This document shows, piece after piece, positions 43,000-53,300 of a stretch of 64,000 bases of DNA. A model generated the notes under the pieces. That model ran no database searches. It worked only from the letters and a program-made list of their open reading frames with translations, and was not told where the DNA came from. This stretch comes from Mycolicibacterium rhodesiae JS60 (GTDB lineage Bacteria; Actinomycetota; Actinomycetes; Mycobacteriales; Mycobacteriaceae). The stretch covers positions 186,001-250,000 of the forward strand of contig AGIQ01000004.1 of NCBI GenBank assembly GCA_000230935.2, written 5' to 3'. The first letter of the stretch is position 1, and each line of letters begins with the position of its first letter. The translations under genes were made by a program, and so were the position numbers.

Positions 43000-43503
43000 G
43001 TGACGTCCGTGACAGTGCTGCAGGGCTCCTTGGCCGATCGCGACTCCTGGTCCGCGGTCGGCAAATGCCCGATCGAGAAGACCATGGCGGTCATCGGAAC
43101 CAGATCGGCGATGCTGATCCTGCGGGAGGCCTTCTACGGCACCACCCGGTTCGACGACTTCGCCCGCCGGGTGGGCATCACCAAGGCCGCCACCTCGGCG
43201 CGGCTGGCCGAACTGGTCGACGCCGGCCTGCTGACCAGGCGGCCCTACCGCGAGCCGGGGCAGCGGGTCCGTGACGAATACGTGCTCACCGAGGCCGGGT
43301 CCGACCTGATGCCGGTGGTGTGGTCGATGTTCGAGTGGGGTCGCAGGCACCTGCGCGACGACACCCGGTTACGGCTGACGCATCTGGGCTGTGCCGCTGA
43401 CGCGACTGTCGAAATTCGTTGTACGCAAGGGCATCTCGTGCCACCGGACGAGCTGGGTGTCGAACTCCGGCGGAAGGGGAGTCCCACGCTTACGTCCGGC
43501 TGA
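43000..43503 (+). CDS. HxlR-family winged-helix transcription regulator
   Basis: 167 residues from GTG 43000 (GTG 43009 is possible). The HxlR pattern is clear: KCPIEKTMAVIGTRSAMLILREAFYGTTRFDDFARRVGITKAATSARLAELVDAGLLTRRPYREPGQRVRDEYVLTEAG. The C-terminus has cysteines (LGCAADATVEIRCTQGH) that might sense redox or a metal. It likely controls the divergent thiolase and perhaps the acyltransferase-like gene 18 bases downstream. Confidence 0.9.
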   Translation: MTSVTVLQGSLADRDSWSAVGKCPIEKTMAVIGTRSAMLILREAFYGTTRFDDFARRVGITKAATSARLAELVDAGLLTRRPYREPGQRVRDEYVLTEAGSDLMPVVWSMFEWGRRHLRDDTRLRLTHLGCAADATVEIRCTQGHLVPPDELGVELRRKGSPTLTSG

Positions 43504-43521
43504 TGGGTAGGCCTGAGTAAC

Positions 43522-44856
43522 ATGCGCCGTGTGGACTCCACGCTGGCGTATATCGATCAGGGATCCTTCCTCGGATTGCGGGCACTCGGTCGTGGACCGC
43601 TGCCCCAGTTCGGCTGGATCTACGAGCGTCCCGTCGACCTCGACGCCTTGCAGCGCTTCCAGCACAACCTCGGCTACGGGTTGCTCGGGCGCCGCATCGA
43701 GCGATCGCCATTGCCGTTCGGGCGGGATCACTGGGTGACCTGGCGGGGCCCTGCCGAACTCGACGTCGCCGCCCCCGCCCGTCCGCGTGGCGAAGCGATG
43801 GACTGGTTCGACGAGCAACTGCGCATCCCGGTCGACCCGGAGACCGGACCGCCCTGGCGGCTGGCAGTGCAACCGCTGGTCGGTGGTGGGGCGGCGGTCA
43901 CGCTGCTTGCCTCGCATACGGTCTGTGACGGCCTCGCGTTAACGTTGGCCATCAGCCAGGCGGCGCGCGGCGAGACCTGGGACCTGGGTTATCCGCAGCC
44001 GGGTGCGCGTACCCGCGGCCAGGCGCTGCGCCAGGACGCGGCACAGTTCCTGCGCGGGATTCCCGACATCGGGAAAGCGATCGTTGCGGCGATCCGGCTG
44101 GCGGGAAACAGCGGCAAGGACCTCGCGTCGTCGGCCGGTCGATCGGGCCCGTCCGTCACCGATGGTGCAACGTTCGTCACCGTGCCGGCGGTGGCGGCCT
44201 ACATCGACGATGCGCAGTGGCAGAGTCGCATGGAAAGCCTTGGCGGAACCAGTAATTCGCTTTTCGCCGGTATCGGCGCAAAACTCGGACAGGTCTTCGG
44301 CCGGGTTGAGGAAAACGGCCTGGTGCGGCTGCAATTCCCGGTCAGTGAACGCACGCCGGGAGACACCAGGGGTAACGCGCTGACCGGAATGACACTGATG
44401 ATCGACCCGACGGGAGTCACGACGAGCCTGGCCGGCGTGCGGGGCGAACTGAAGCGAGCCCTGGCCGCGCTGGCCGAAACGCGGTTCGAACTTTTGGGCC
44501 CGGTCGCGCTCGCGCCCCTGATCCCGGCCGGGCTGGCGCGCCGGCTCGAGGGAATGGCATTGGGAGCGGGTGCCCCGGTCGGCTGCTCCAACCTCGGCAA
44601 GCAGGATGCCGCGGTCAATCGGCCGGACGGTACCGACGCCGACTACATTTTCGTGCGGGGTATCGAGTCCAAGACGACGGCCGACATCCTCGACCGTCTG
44701 GGCGGCACGCTTTTTCTAACGTCCTGCCAGGTCAACGGGCAAGTCTCGATTGCGGTCGCGGCGTGGCGGCCCGGCGGGCCGAACAGCAGAGACGAGCTGA
44801 AGACCATATTCGGGCAGGTGCTCGGCGAATTCGGGCTCACCGCGACGATCGAATAG
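43522..44856 (+). CDS. CoA-dependent acyltransferase-like protein (condensation/PapA fold)
   Basis: 444 residues. Near residue 132 the segment LLASHTVCDGLALTLAI matches the HHxxxDG active-site motif of condensation domains, PapA acyltransferases and wax ester synthases, with Thr in place of the second His position (SHTVCDG). The later part, SNSLFAGIGAKLGQV, RLQFPVSERTPGD and GCSNLGKQDAAVN, fits the C-terminal half of this fold. It may acylate a lipid or peptide precursor. It is upstream of mmpS-mmpL, which export lipids in mycobacteria, so a role in making the exported molecule is possible, but 168 bases and a likely promoter separate them. Confidence 0.7.
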   Translation: MRRVDSTLAYIDQGSFLGLRALGRGPLPQFGWIYERPVDLDALQRFQHNLGYGLLGRRIERSPLPFGRDHWVTWRGPAELDVAAPARPRGEAMDWFDEQLRIPVDPETGPPWRLAVQPLVGGGAAVTLLASHTVCDGLALTLAISQAARGETWDLGYPQPGARTRGQALRQDAAQFLRGIPDIGKAIVAAIRLAGNSGKDLASSAGRSGPSVTDGATFVTVPAVAAYIDDAQWQSRMESLGGTSNSLFAGIGAKLGQVFGRVEENGLVRLQFPVSERTPGDTRGNALTGMTLMIDPTGVTTSLAGVRGELKRALAALAETRFELLGPVALAPLIPAGLARRLEGMALGAGAPVGCSNLGKQDAAVNRPDGTDADYIFVRGIESKTTADILDRLGGTLFLTSCQVNGQVSIAVAAWRPGGPNSRDELKTIFGQVLGEFGLTATIE

Positions 44857-45024
44857 CCCGGACCGCTGAACGGGTTTGTGACGGCGGCCGACAGTTTTCG
44901 TGACCCATGAGGCTCATCACACGGGTTATGCTGACAAGATCCGTTAGTCCTACTATGTAGCGGTGCTAAATGCAGCCGCGGTGAATCGACAGGCTGAACT
45001 GCAAGGCCAGAAGGGGGTCCGGTC

Positions 45025-45576
45025 GTGACGCTGGAAAGCCAGACCTACACCTCTTCCGGCGCGTCGGCGGATGACGACGCCCAGGCCGGCCCGGACCGGC
45101 AGCAGGCCCAGCCCGCAGCTCATCGCACCCGCCGGCGCGGTGGACCGCTGACGCTGCTGCGCAAGGTGTGGCTGCCCATCGTCATCCTGATCGTGGTGGC
45201 CGTCGCGGCATTCGGTGTGTTCCGGCTGCACGGCGTGTTCGGCAAGACCGAGACCACCCGGCCCGGCAGTGGACTGGCCAATGACACCAAGCCGTTCAAC
45301 CCCAAGACCGTCGTGTACGAGATCTACGGCCCGCCCGGGACCGTCGCGACCATCAACTATCTCGACCTGGACGCCCAGCCGCAGATCGCGCGGGACGTCA
45401 CCCTTCCGTGGTCCATCACCTTGACGACCACCGCGCCGGCAGCCTCGGCCAACATCGTCGCCCAGGGCGACAGTGACACCATCGGCTGCCGGATCACGGT
45501 CAACGGCGAACTCAAGGACGAGAAGACCAACACCGGGGTGAACGCCCAGACCTTCTGCCTGGTCAAGTCCGCATGA
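45025..45576 (+). CDS. mmpS: MmpS-family membrane accessory protein
   Basis: 183 residues from GTG 45025. The N-terminus is disordered and charged; one membrane helix (WLPIVILIVVAVAAFGVFRL, about residues 49-68) precedes an extracytoplasmic beta domain with KTVVYEIYGPPGTVATINYLD and two cysteines (GCRITVNGE; QTFCLVKSA), as in MmpS proteins. It works with the coupled MmpL (ATGA overlap). A TACTAT hexamer at 44951-44956 is a candidate -10. The number of this MmpS cannot be assigned from sequence reading alone. Confidence 0.92.
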   Translation: MTLESQTYTSSGASADDDAQAGPDRQQAQPAAHRTRRRGGPLTLLRKVWLPIVILIVVAVAAFGVFRLHGVFGKTETTRPGSGLANDTKPFNPKTVVYEIYGPPGTVATINYLDLDAQPQIARDVTLPWSITLTTTAPAASANIVAQGDSDTIGCRITVNGELKDEKTNTGVNAQTFCLVKSA

Positions 45577-48467
45577 TCACGCTGAACAAAGACGACAAGC
45601 CGCAGGCCGAGCCGGGTAGGCGACCGCACATCGCCCAGTGGGTTCGCTGGCTGTCCGTTCCGATCATCCTGGGTTGGTTGGCGCTCACCATTGTCACCAA
45701 CCTTGTGGTTCCGCAGATCGAGGTGGTCGGCCAGCAGCAGTCGGTGCCGATGACGGCGAACGACGCGCCCTCGTCGATCGCGATGAGCACGATCGGTACG
45801 ACGTTCCAGGAGTTCAAGTCGAACACCTCGGTGATGATCGTGCTGGAAGGCGACCAGCCGCTCGGTGACGCCGCACACCAGTATTACGACGAGATCGTCA
45901 AGAAGCTCGCCGCGGACAAGGCCCACGTCGAACACATCCAGGACTTCTGGAGCGACCCGCTGACCGCCGCCGGTTCGCAGAGCGCCGATGGCAAAGCGGC
46001 TTACGTTCAGGCCTATCTGGCCGGCAACATGGGCGAGGGGCTGGCCAACGAGTCGGTCGAGGCCGTCAAGCACATCGTCGAGAGCGTGCCCCCGCCGCCG
46101 GGGGTCAAGGCCTATGTCGCCGGGTCGTCGGCGCTGATCAACGACACCCACATCGCCGGTGACCGCAGCCTCAAGATCATCACCGGCCTGACGTTCGGCG
46201 TCATCACCGTGATGCTGCTGATGGTCTACCGCTCGTTCGTCACTGTGCTGATCGCCTTGGTGATGGTGTTCCTCGAACTGGCGGCGGCCCGGGGCGTGGT
46301 GGCCTTCCTGGGCTATCACCACCTGATCGGGCTCTCGACGTTCGCGGTCAACCTGCTGGTCATGGTGGCGATCGCGGCCGGTACCGACTACGTGATCTTC
46401 CTGTTCGGCCGCTATCAGGAGGCCCGAAGTAAGGGCGCCGACAAAGAGTCGGCGTATTACGAGATGTATCACGGGACCGGGCACGTGATCGTCGGGTCCG
46501 GTATGACCATCGCCGGCGCGCTGTTCTGTCTGCATTTCACGCGCAGCCCGATGTTCCAATCGATGGGCGTTCCGCTGTTCGTCGGCATGGTGGTGGTGGT
46601 GGCCGCCGCGATGACATTAGGCCCGGCCGTGGTCACCGCGGCCAGCCGATTCGGCCTGCTGGAGCCCAAAGCGGCGTCACGGGAACGTTTTTGGCGGCGC
46701 ATCGGCACAGCGGTCGTCCGCTGGCCTGGGCCGATCCTGGTGGCGACGACCTTCGTCTGCCTGATCGGGCTGCTCGCGCTGCCCGGCTACCGCACCGACT
46801 ACAACGACCGGCACTACCTGCCGGCGGACATCCCGGCCAGCGAGGGGTTCGCCGCCGCCGAGCGGCACTTCCCGGAGGCGCGGCTGAGTCCCGAGCTGCT
46901 GATGCTGCAAAGCGATCACGACCTGCGCAACTCGGCGGACTTCCTGGTCATCGACCGGGTCGCCAAGGCCATCTTCCACACCCCCGGCATCGGGCGGGTG
47001 CAGACGATCACCCGGCCGCTGGGCAGCCCGCTCGAGCACAGTTCGATCCCGTTCCTGCTGGGCATGCAGGGGACCACGCAGACGCTGAACCAGTCCTACA
47101 TGCAGGACCGGATGCGCGACATGCTCAAGATGGGCGACGACATGAACGTCTCCATCACTCAGATGACGAAGATGTACGACCTGATGGGTGAACTGAACGC
47201 CGTCACTCACAGCATGGTCGGCAAGATGGACCTGACGCTGGCCGACATCCAGACGCTGCGCAACCACATCGCCGATTTCGACGACTTCTTCCGGCCGATC
47301 CGCAACTACCTCTATTGGGAACCGCACTGCTACGACATTCCGATGTGCTGGTCGATCCGGTCGGTGTTCGACACGCTCGACGGCATCGACACGATGACCG
47401 ACGACTTCCAGACCCTGGTGCCTGACCTGCACAAGCTGGATCTACTGACAGCTCAGATGCGCATGTTGATGCCGCCGATGATCGACACGATGCGGTCGAT
47501 GCGGACCATGCAGCTGACGCTACAGAGCACCCAGTCCGGCCAGCAGGACCAGATCGCGGCCATGCAGGACAACCAGTCTGCGATGGGCAAGGCGTTCGAC
47601 GAGTCCAAGAACGACGACTCGTTCTACCTTCCGCCGGAGGCGTTCGACAATCCGGACTTCAAGCGCGGCATGAAGATGTTCTTGTCGCCGGACGGAAAAG
47701 CGGTGCGGTTCATCATCTCTCACGAGGGTGATCCGATGTCGCCGGAAGGCCTGAGCCACATCGACCCGATCAAGAACGCCGCATTCGAGGCGATCAAGGG
47801 CACGCCGCTGGAGGGCTCTAAGATCTACCTCGCCGGTACCGCGGCCAGCTTCAAGGACATGCAGGACAGCGCCGACTACGACTTGATGATCGCCGGGCTG
47901 GCGGCGCTGTGCTTGATCTTCATCATCATGCTGATCATCACCCGCGCCGTGGTGGCCTCGGCGGTGATCGTGGGCACGGTGGCCTTGTCGCTGGGCACGT
48001 CGTTCGGCCTCTCGGTGCTGATCTGGCAGGACCTGATCGGCCGCCCGCTGCACTGGATGGTGATGGTGATGGCGATCGTCATCCTGCTTGCGGTCGGTTC
48101 GGACTACAACCTGCTGCTGGTGGCCCGGCTCAAGGAAGAGATCCCGGCCGGACTCAAGACCGGCATCATCCGGGCAATGGGCGGCAGCGGCTCGGTGGTC
48201 ACCTCGGCCGGCCTGGTGTTCGCGGTGACGATGGCCGCCATGGCCTTCAGCGAATTGACGGTGATCGCTCAGGTCGGCACGACCATCGGGATGGGCCTGC
48301 TGGTGGACACGCTGGTAATCCGGTCGTTCATGACGCCGTCGATCGCGGCGCTGCTGGGCCGCTGGTTCTGGTGGCCGCAGCGGGTCCGCCCGCGGCCGGT
48401 GCCGAGTCCGTGGCCTAAGCCGGCGGCGGAGAACACCGCGCCGATCCGGGTCGAATCCCAGTCCTAG
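45573..48467 (+). CDS. mmpL: MmpL-family RND transporter
   Basis: 964 residues with twelve membrane segments in the RND layout: TM1 at 27-48, a large periplasmic loop, TM2-6 around 190-370, a second long loop (400-750) and TM7-12 to 930. The proton-relay Asp-Tyr pairs of MmpL proteins are present as AAGTDYVIFLFGRYQEA (TM4) and AVGSDYNLLLVARLKEE (TM10). The second loop has the coiled-coil-like stretch rich in Met and Gln (QTLNQSYMQDRMRDMLKMGDDMN) found in MmpS-paired members such as MmpL4/MmpL5. It exports a lipid, siderophore or drug. Its end overlaps a convergent small gene by four bases. Confidence 0.93.
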   Translation: MITLNKDDKPQAEPGRRPHIAQWVRWLSVPIILGWLALTIVTNLVVPQIEVVGQQQSVPMTANDAPSSIAMSTIGTTFQEFKSNTSVMIVLEGDQPLGDAAHQYYDEIVKKLAADKAHVEHIQDFWSDPLTAAGSQSADGKAAYVQAYLAGNMGEGLANESVEAVKHIVESVPPPPGVKAYVAGSSALINDTHIAGDRSLKIITGLTFGVITVMLLMVYRSFVTVLIALVMVFLELAAARGVVAFLGYHHLIGLSTFAVNLLVMVAIAAGTDYVIFLFGRYQEARSKGADKESAYYEMYHGTGHVIVGSGMTIAGALFCLHFTRSPMFQSMGVPLFVGMVVVVAAAMTLGPAVVTAASRFGLLEPKAASRERFWRRIGTAVVRWPGPILVATTFVCLIGLLALPGYRTDYNDRHYLPADIPASEGFAAAERHFPEARLSPELLMLQSDHDLRNSADFLVIDRVAKAIFHTPGIGRVQTITRPLGSPLEHSSIPFLLGMQGTTQTLNQSYMQDRMRDMLKMGDDMNVSITQMTKMYDLMGELNAVTHSMVGKMDLTLADIQTLRNHIADFDDFFRPIRNYLYWEPHCYDIPMCWSIRSVFDTLDGIDTMTDDFQTLVPDLHKLDLLTAQMRMLMPPMIDTMRSMRTMQLTLQSTQSGQQDQIAAMQDNQSAMGKAFDESKNDDSFYLPPEAFDNPDFKRGMKMFLSPDGKAVRFIISHEGDPMSPEGLSHIDPIKNAAFEAIKGTPLEGSKIYLAGTAASFKDMQDSADYDLMIAGLAALCLIFIIMLIITRAVVASAVIVGTVALSLGTSFGLSVLIWQDLIGRPLHWMVMVMAIVILLAVGSDYNLLLVARLKEEIPAGLKTGIIRAMGGSGSVVTSAGLVFAVTMAAMAFSELTVIAQVGTTIGMGLLVDTLVIRSFMTPSIAALLGRWFWWPQRVRPRPVPSPWPKPAAENTAPIRVESQS

Positions 48468-48784
48468 CGAATCGTTTTCACGTCATCCATGGCATTGTGT
48501 GCGCCGTCGATGCAGCCGCGTTGGTAGCTGGAGGTCTTGCCTGCGGCCTGGGCGGCGCAGTACTGGGAGATTGACTCCTCGTGGGCCTGGTAGCCGCCTG
48601 AGCCGACCCAGCGCTGCCCGTCGGTGTAGCCGGCCCAGAAGGCGGCGTCCTTCCGGTCCGTGGTCAGCACGAGGACCACGCCGATGAGCGCGAACACCGC
48701 GATCACCAGGATCGCCTTGACCCAGCGCTTGGTCAGCCAAGGCCGCAGCGGAGCAGGTATCCAGCGCGGCTTGGGCTGATCCAC
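48464..48784 (-). CDS. Small single-pass membrane protein, unknown function
   Basis: 106 residues from GTG 48784. A Pro-rich cytoplasmic start (MDQPKPRWIPAPLRPWLTKRW) precedes one membrane helix (VKAILVIAVFALIGVVLVLTT), then an outside domain with two cysteines (SQYCAAQAAG; QRGCIDGAHNAM) that may form a disulfide. I do not recognise the family. It is convergent with mmpL with a 4-base stop overlap and divergent from the DUF389 gene. Confidence 0.7.
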   Translation of the reverse strand: MDQPKPRWIPAPLRPWLTKRWVKAILVIAVFALIGVVLVLTTDRKDAAFWAGYTDGQRWVGSGGYQAHEESISQYCAAQAAGKTSSYQRGCIDGAHNAMDDVKTIR

Positions 48785-48825
48785 ACCGGAGATTGTTGCA
48801 CCCGAGCCGAAGTAGTCTCACGGTT

Positions 48826-49749
48826 GTGCTGCATCTGCGGGTGATCTCGCCGGTCGAACTCCGGGGCAAGGTGATCGACGTGCTCGGCCGGCACGCCGGG
48901 GTGACGCACCTTGTGGTGCATCCGGAGGCCGCGCTGGACCCGGCCGGTGACGAGATCACCGCCGACATAGCCAGGGAAAGCGCCAACGACGTTGTCGACG
49001 ACCTCAAAGCGCTGAAGCTGCAACGGCGCGGCGCGATCACGCTCGACGTCGTCGACACCGTCGTGTCCACCGCGGCCTATCGCGCTGAGAAGGAGGCCGA
49101 CGGCGATCCTGGCGATGCGATCGTGTGGGAGGAGTTGTCCGCCCGTACCAGGGAGGAGTCGACGCTCAACGTCACGTTCCTGCTCTTCTTGTGCCTAGCG
49201 TGCATGATCGCGGCGGTCGGTGTGGTGACTGATTCGCCGGTGACCGTCGTCGGCGCGATGGTCGTCGGTCCGGAATTCGGTCCGCTGGCGGCACTGGCCG
49301 TGGCCTTGGTTCGCCGCCGCCTTGACCTCGCCCGCCGGGCCTCGATCGCACTGCTGGTCGGGTTTCCGGTCGCCATGGTGTCGACGGCCGCGTTCGTGCT
49401 CGGCGGGGAGGCGCTGGGCTGGATTCAACTCGCGAGCACCCGCCAGCTCACCGACGTCGACTTCATCTTCCAGGTCGGACCGTTGTCGTTTGTCGTCGCG
49501 CTGCTGGCCGGTGCCGCGGGCATGTTGTCGCTCGTGTCGGCGAAATCCGCTGCGCTGGTTGGAGTGTTCATCTCGGTGACGACGGTGCCCGCGGCCGGCT
49601 TCGCCGTCGTCGCGGCGTCGGTCGGGGAGTGGGACGTCGCAGCCGAGTCGGCGGCGCAGCTGGCGATCAACCTGGCGGGCATCACTCTGGCCGGCGTCGG
49701 GGTCCTGGCGCTCCGGCGCCGACACGAGACTCGTCACCGCTCGGGCTGA
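48826..49749 (+). CDS. DUF389 / TIGR00341-family membrane protein
   Basis: 307 residues from GTG 48826. A TAGTCT -10-like hexamer at 48813-48818 suggests a leaderless transcript. The N-terminal soluble part (LHLRVISPVELRGKVIDVLGRHAGVTHLVVHPEA, about 110 residues) is followed by six or so membrane helices with the family signature SPVTVVGAMVVGPEFGPLAALAVAL. The function of DUF389 proteins is unknown. No other gene appears to be coupled to it. Confidence 0.82.
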   Translation: MLHLRVISPVELRGKVIDVLGRHAGVTHLVVHPEAALDPAGDEITADIARESANDVVDDLKALKLQRRGAITLDVVDTVVSTAAYRAEKEADGDPGDAIVWEELSARTREESTLNVTFLLFLCLACMIAAVGVVTDSPVTVVGAMVVGPEFGPLAALAVALVRRRLDLARRASIALLVGFPVAMVSTAAFVLGGEALGWIQLASTRQLTDVDFIFQVGPLSFVVALLAGAAGMLSLVSAKSAALVGVFISVTTVPAAGFAVVAASVGEWDVAAESAAQLAINLAGITLAGVGVLALRRRHETRHRSG

Positions 49750-49787
49750 CGTCGGCTCCACGGACAACCGACTAGTGTCTAGCCACT

Positions 49788-50249
49788 GTGGGCTGGACAC
49801 CGGATTTCGCGAAGTTGAAGGAACAGATATCGCTTCGCGGGATCGTTATGACGATCCTCACCGTCGTCGTCGCCGGCCTCGCGATCGCGACACTGTCCTA
49901 CCAGCCGAGTGTTCCCGACGAGGCGGCCATCTCGCCCGAGCCGACGCGTACCACGGCTCCCTGGGTCGTTCCCTCGCCCGCCCCCGGGCCCGTCACTGCA
50001 ACGCCGATCTCGGTCACCGCTGCGCCCCCGCCTGCTCCGCCGCCCAGTCCCGCGCCGTCCCCGGCCCCGACCTACAGCGCGGTTCCCACTGCCACTCCGA
50101 CTCCGACGGCGAGCGCCACGCAGACCGCGACTCCGACGGAGACGACCAGTTCGACGGCGACGACAAGTCCCAGTACGCAGCCCGCGTTCCCGACCCGGAT
50201 CTCGCGTGCGCCCTCTACCGTGCTCCCCAACGGCGGGCGGCGCAGTTAG
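49788..50249 (+). CDS. Pro/Thr-rich single-pass membrane protein
   Basis: 153 residues from GTG 49788. One membrane helix (GIVMTILTVVVAGLAIATLSY, residues 18-38) is followed by about 100 residues that are mostly Pro, Thr, Ala and Ser, ending RISRAPSTVLPNGGRRS. This resembles secreted or wall-exposed mycobacterial proteins with a flexible, possibly glycosylated, stalk. TAGTGT at 49773-49778 is a plausible -10 for a leaderless start. A terminator follows. No function is known. Confidence 0.75.
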   Translation: MGWTPDFAKLKEQISLRGIVMTILTVVVAGLAIATLSYQPSVPDEAAISPEPTRTTAPWVVPSPAPGPVTATPISVTAAPPPAPPPSPAPSPAPTYSAVPTATPTPTASATQTATPTETTSSTATTSPSTQPAFPTRISRAPSTVLPNGGRRS

Positions 50250-50264
50250 CAATAACGCCCGCTG

Positions 50265-50295
50265 AGGGCTGCCGACCTGCACAGCCCTTTTTCTT
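50265..50295 (+). terminator. Rho-independent terminator with U-tract
   Basis: AGGGCTG (50265-50271) pairs with CAGCCCT (50282-50288), loop of 10 bases, followed directly by TTTTCTT. It is the only classical U-tract terminator noticed in the window. It lies 16 bases after the Pro/Thr-rich gene and 20 before the next start. Confidence 0.85.
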
Positions 50296-50314
50296 GTGAT
50301 GGGATTAGCGGCCT

Positions 50315-53300
50315 ATGGGTATCAAAGTGGCGCTGGAGCACCGCACCAGTTACACCTTCGACCGGTTGGTCGAGGTGCATCCGCACATCGTCCGGCTGCG
50401 GCCGGCGCCGCACTCCCGCACGCCGATCGAGGCGTATTCACTCGAGGTCGAGCCCGCCGACCATTTCGTCAACTGGCAGCAGGACGCGTTCGGAAACTTC
50501 CTCGCCCGGCTGGTCTTCCCGACCCGGACCCGCCAGCTGACCATCAAGGTCGGCTTGATCGCCGACCTGAAGGTGATCAACCCGTTCGACTTTTTCATCG
50601 AGGACTACGCCGAGACGTTCCCGTTTGCGTACCCCAAGGCGCTCAAGGACGATCTCGAGCCCTATCTGCGGCCCGTCGACGAAGCCGAGGAAGGCTCCGG
50701 CCCGGGAGAGCTGGTGAGCGACTGGGTACGCAACTTCGTCGTCAAGCCCGGGACGCGGACCATCGACTTCCTCGTCGCGCTCAACCGCGCGGTGAACGGC
50801 GACGTCGGCTACAGCTTGCGGATGGAACCCGGCGTGCAGGCGCCGGACTTCACCCTGCGGACCGGCATCGGCTCCTGCCGCGACTCGGCCTGGCTGCTGG
50901 TGTCGATCCTGCGTGAGCTCGGCCTGGCCGCCCGGTTCGTGTCCGGCTACCTGGTCCAGCTGTCGTCGGACATCGAGGCGCTCGACGGCCCGTCCGGACC
51001 GGCCGCCGACTTCACCGACCTGCACGCCTGGACCGAGGTGTACATCCCCGGCGCCGGCTGGATCGGGCTGGACCCCACCTCGGGACTGTTCGCCGGGGAG
51101 GGTCACATCCCACTGGCCGCCACTCCGCACCCGTCGTCGGCAGCCCCGATCACCGGCGCCACCGGGGTGGCCGAAGCGACACTGGATTTCGCCAACATCG
51201 TCACCCGCGTCCACGAGGACCCGCGCGTGACCCTGCCCTACACCGATGCGGCGTGGGCGGCCATCGACGCGCTTGGTGCCCGCATCGACCAACGGCTCGC
51301 CGATGCCGATGTGCGGCTCACCGTGGGTGGAGAGCCGACGTTCGTTTCGGTGGACAACCAGGTCGACGAGGAGTGGATCACCGCGGCCGACGGCCCGCAC
51401 AAGCGGCAGCGAGCCTCGGTGCTGGCCGCGCGATTGAAGGCGGTGTGGGCGCCGGGCGGTCTGGTGCAACGCAACCAGGGCAAGTGGTACCCCGGAGAAC
51501 CGTTGCCGCGCTGGCAGATCGGAATCCATTGGCGTCGCGACGGGAAGCCGTTGTGGAGCGATCCCGCGCTGCTGGCCGACCCGTGGGGTACCGAGTACGT
51601 CGAGGTGAAACCCGGGACCGCCCAACAGCTGCTGTCGGTGATCGCCGACGGTCTCGGATTGCCGGCCACCCAGGTGCGCCCGGCCTACGAGGACCCGCTG
51701 AGCCGGCTGGCACACCAGGTCCGGATGCCGTCCGGCGACCCGGTCGACCCCGACGAGGATCTGGCAACCGACAGCCCGCAAGCCAGGGCAGATCTGCTGG
51801 CCCGGCTGGAGGAGTCGGTCGTCGAGCCGGCCGCGTACCTGCTTCCGCTGCACCGCCGCGAGGACGACGCCGGCTGGGCGAGTGCCGACTGGCGGCTGCG
51901 CCGGGGCCGCGTCGTGCTGCTGGATGGCGACTCGCCGGCCGGGCTGCGGCTACCGCTCGGCTCGATCAGCTGGCATCCGCCGCGGCCGGCACGGCACGCC
52001 GACCCGATCGCGAGCGGAGTTCGCGCGCTGCCCGCCGAGCGGGAGAACTCCGCCGCGGCCGTGGAGGACGCCGACAGCTCACCGACCACCGCCATGGTGG
52101 CCGAGGTACGCGATGGCCTGCTGTATGTCTTCATTCCGCCCACCGAGGAGCTGGAACACTTCATCGACGTGATCGCCCGCGTGGAGGCGGCCGCGGCGAA
52201 GATCGGGTGCGCGGTGGTGATCGAGGGCTACGGCCCGCCGTCCGACGCGCGGCTGGAATCGATGTCGGTGACGCCCGACCCCGGTGTCATCGAGGTCAAC
52301 GTGGCACCCAGCAAGAGCTTCGCCGAGCAGCGCGACCAGCTGCGGACGCTGTACGACGAGGCCCGTCAGGCCCGTCTGTCGACCGAATCGTTCGACGTGG
52401 ACGGCACCCACAGCGGCACCGGCGGCGGCAACCACATCACGCTGGGTGGCATTACCCCGGCCGATTCTCCGTTGCTGCGGCGGCCGGATTTGCTGGTGTC
52501 GTTGCTGACCTATTGGCAGCGGCACCCGGCGCTGTCATATCTGTTCGCCGGCCGGTTCATCGGCACCACATCGCAGGCGCCCCGGGTCGACGAGGGCCGG
52601 TCCGAAGCGCTGTACGAGCTCGAGATCGCGTTCGCCGAGATTGCCCGGCTGACGGAACGGGAGGACTCCAAGCTCGGACATAGTCGTTCCGCAAGCGTCA
52701 CTCCGTGGGTGACCGACCGCGCCCTGCGACACCTGCTCACCGACATCACCGGCAACACCCACCGCGCCGAGTTCTGCATCGACAAGCTGTACAGCCCCGA
52801 CAGCGCCCGCGGCCGGCTGGGCCTGCTGGAGCTCCGCGGCTTCGAGATGCCGCCCCACTACCAGATGGCGATGGTGCAGTCGCTGCTGGTGCGTGCGCTG
52901 GTGGCCCGGTTCTGGGAGCAGCCGCTGAGGGCCCCGTTGATCCGGCACGGGCTCAACCTGCACGGCCGATACCTGTTGCCGCACTACATCATTCACGATA
53001 TCGCCGACGTGTGTGCCGATCTGCGCGCGCACGGCATCAACTTCGACACCAGCTGGCTGGATCCGTTCACCGAGTTCCGGTTCCCGCGGGTGGGCACCGC
53101 GGTGTTCGACCACGTGGAGATCGAGCTGCGCGGCGCCATCGAACCGTGGAACACCCTCGGTGAGGAAGCCACCGGCACCGGCACCGCGCGCTACGTCGAC
53201 TCCTCGGTGGAGCGGATCCAGGTCCGCACGATCGGCGCGGACCGGCAGCGCCACGTGCTGACCTGTAACGGCTACCCGATCCCGATGCTGGCCACCGACA

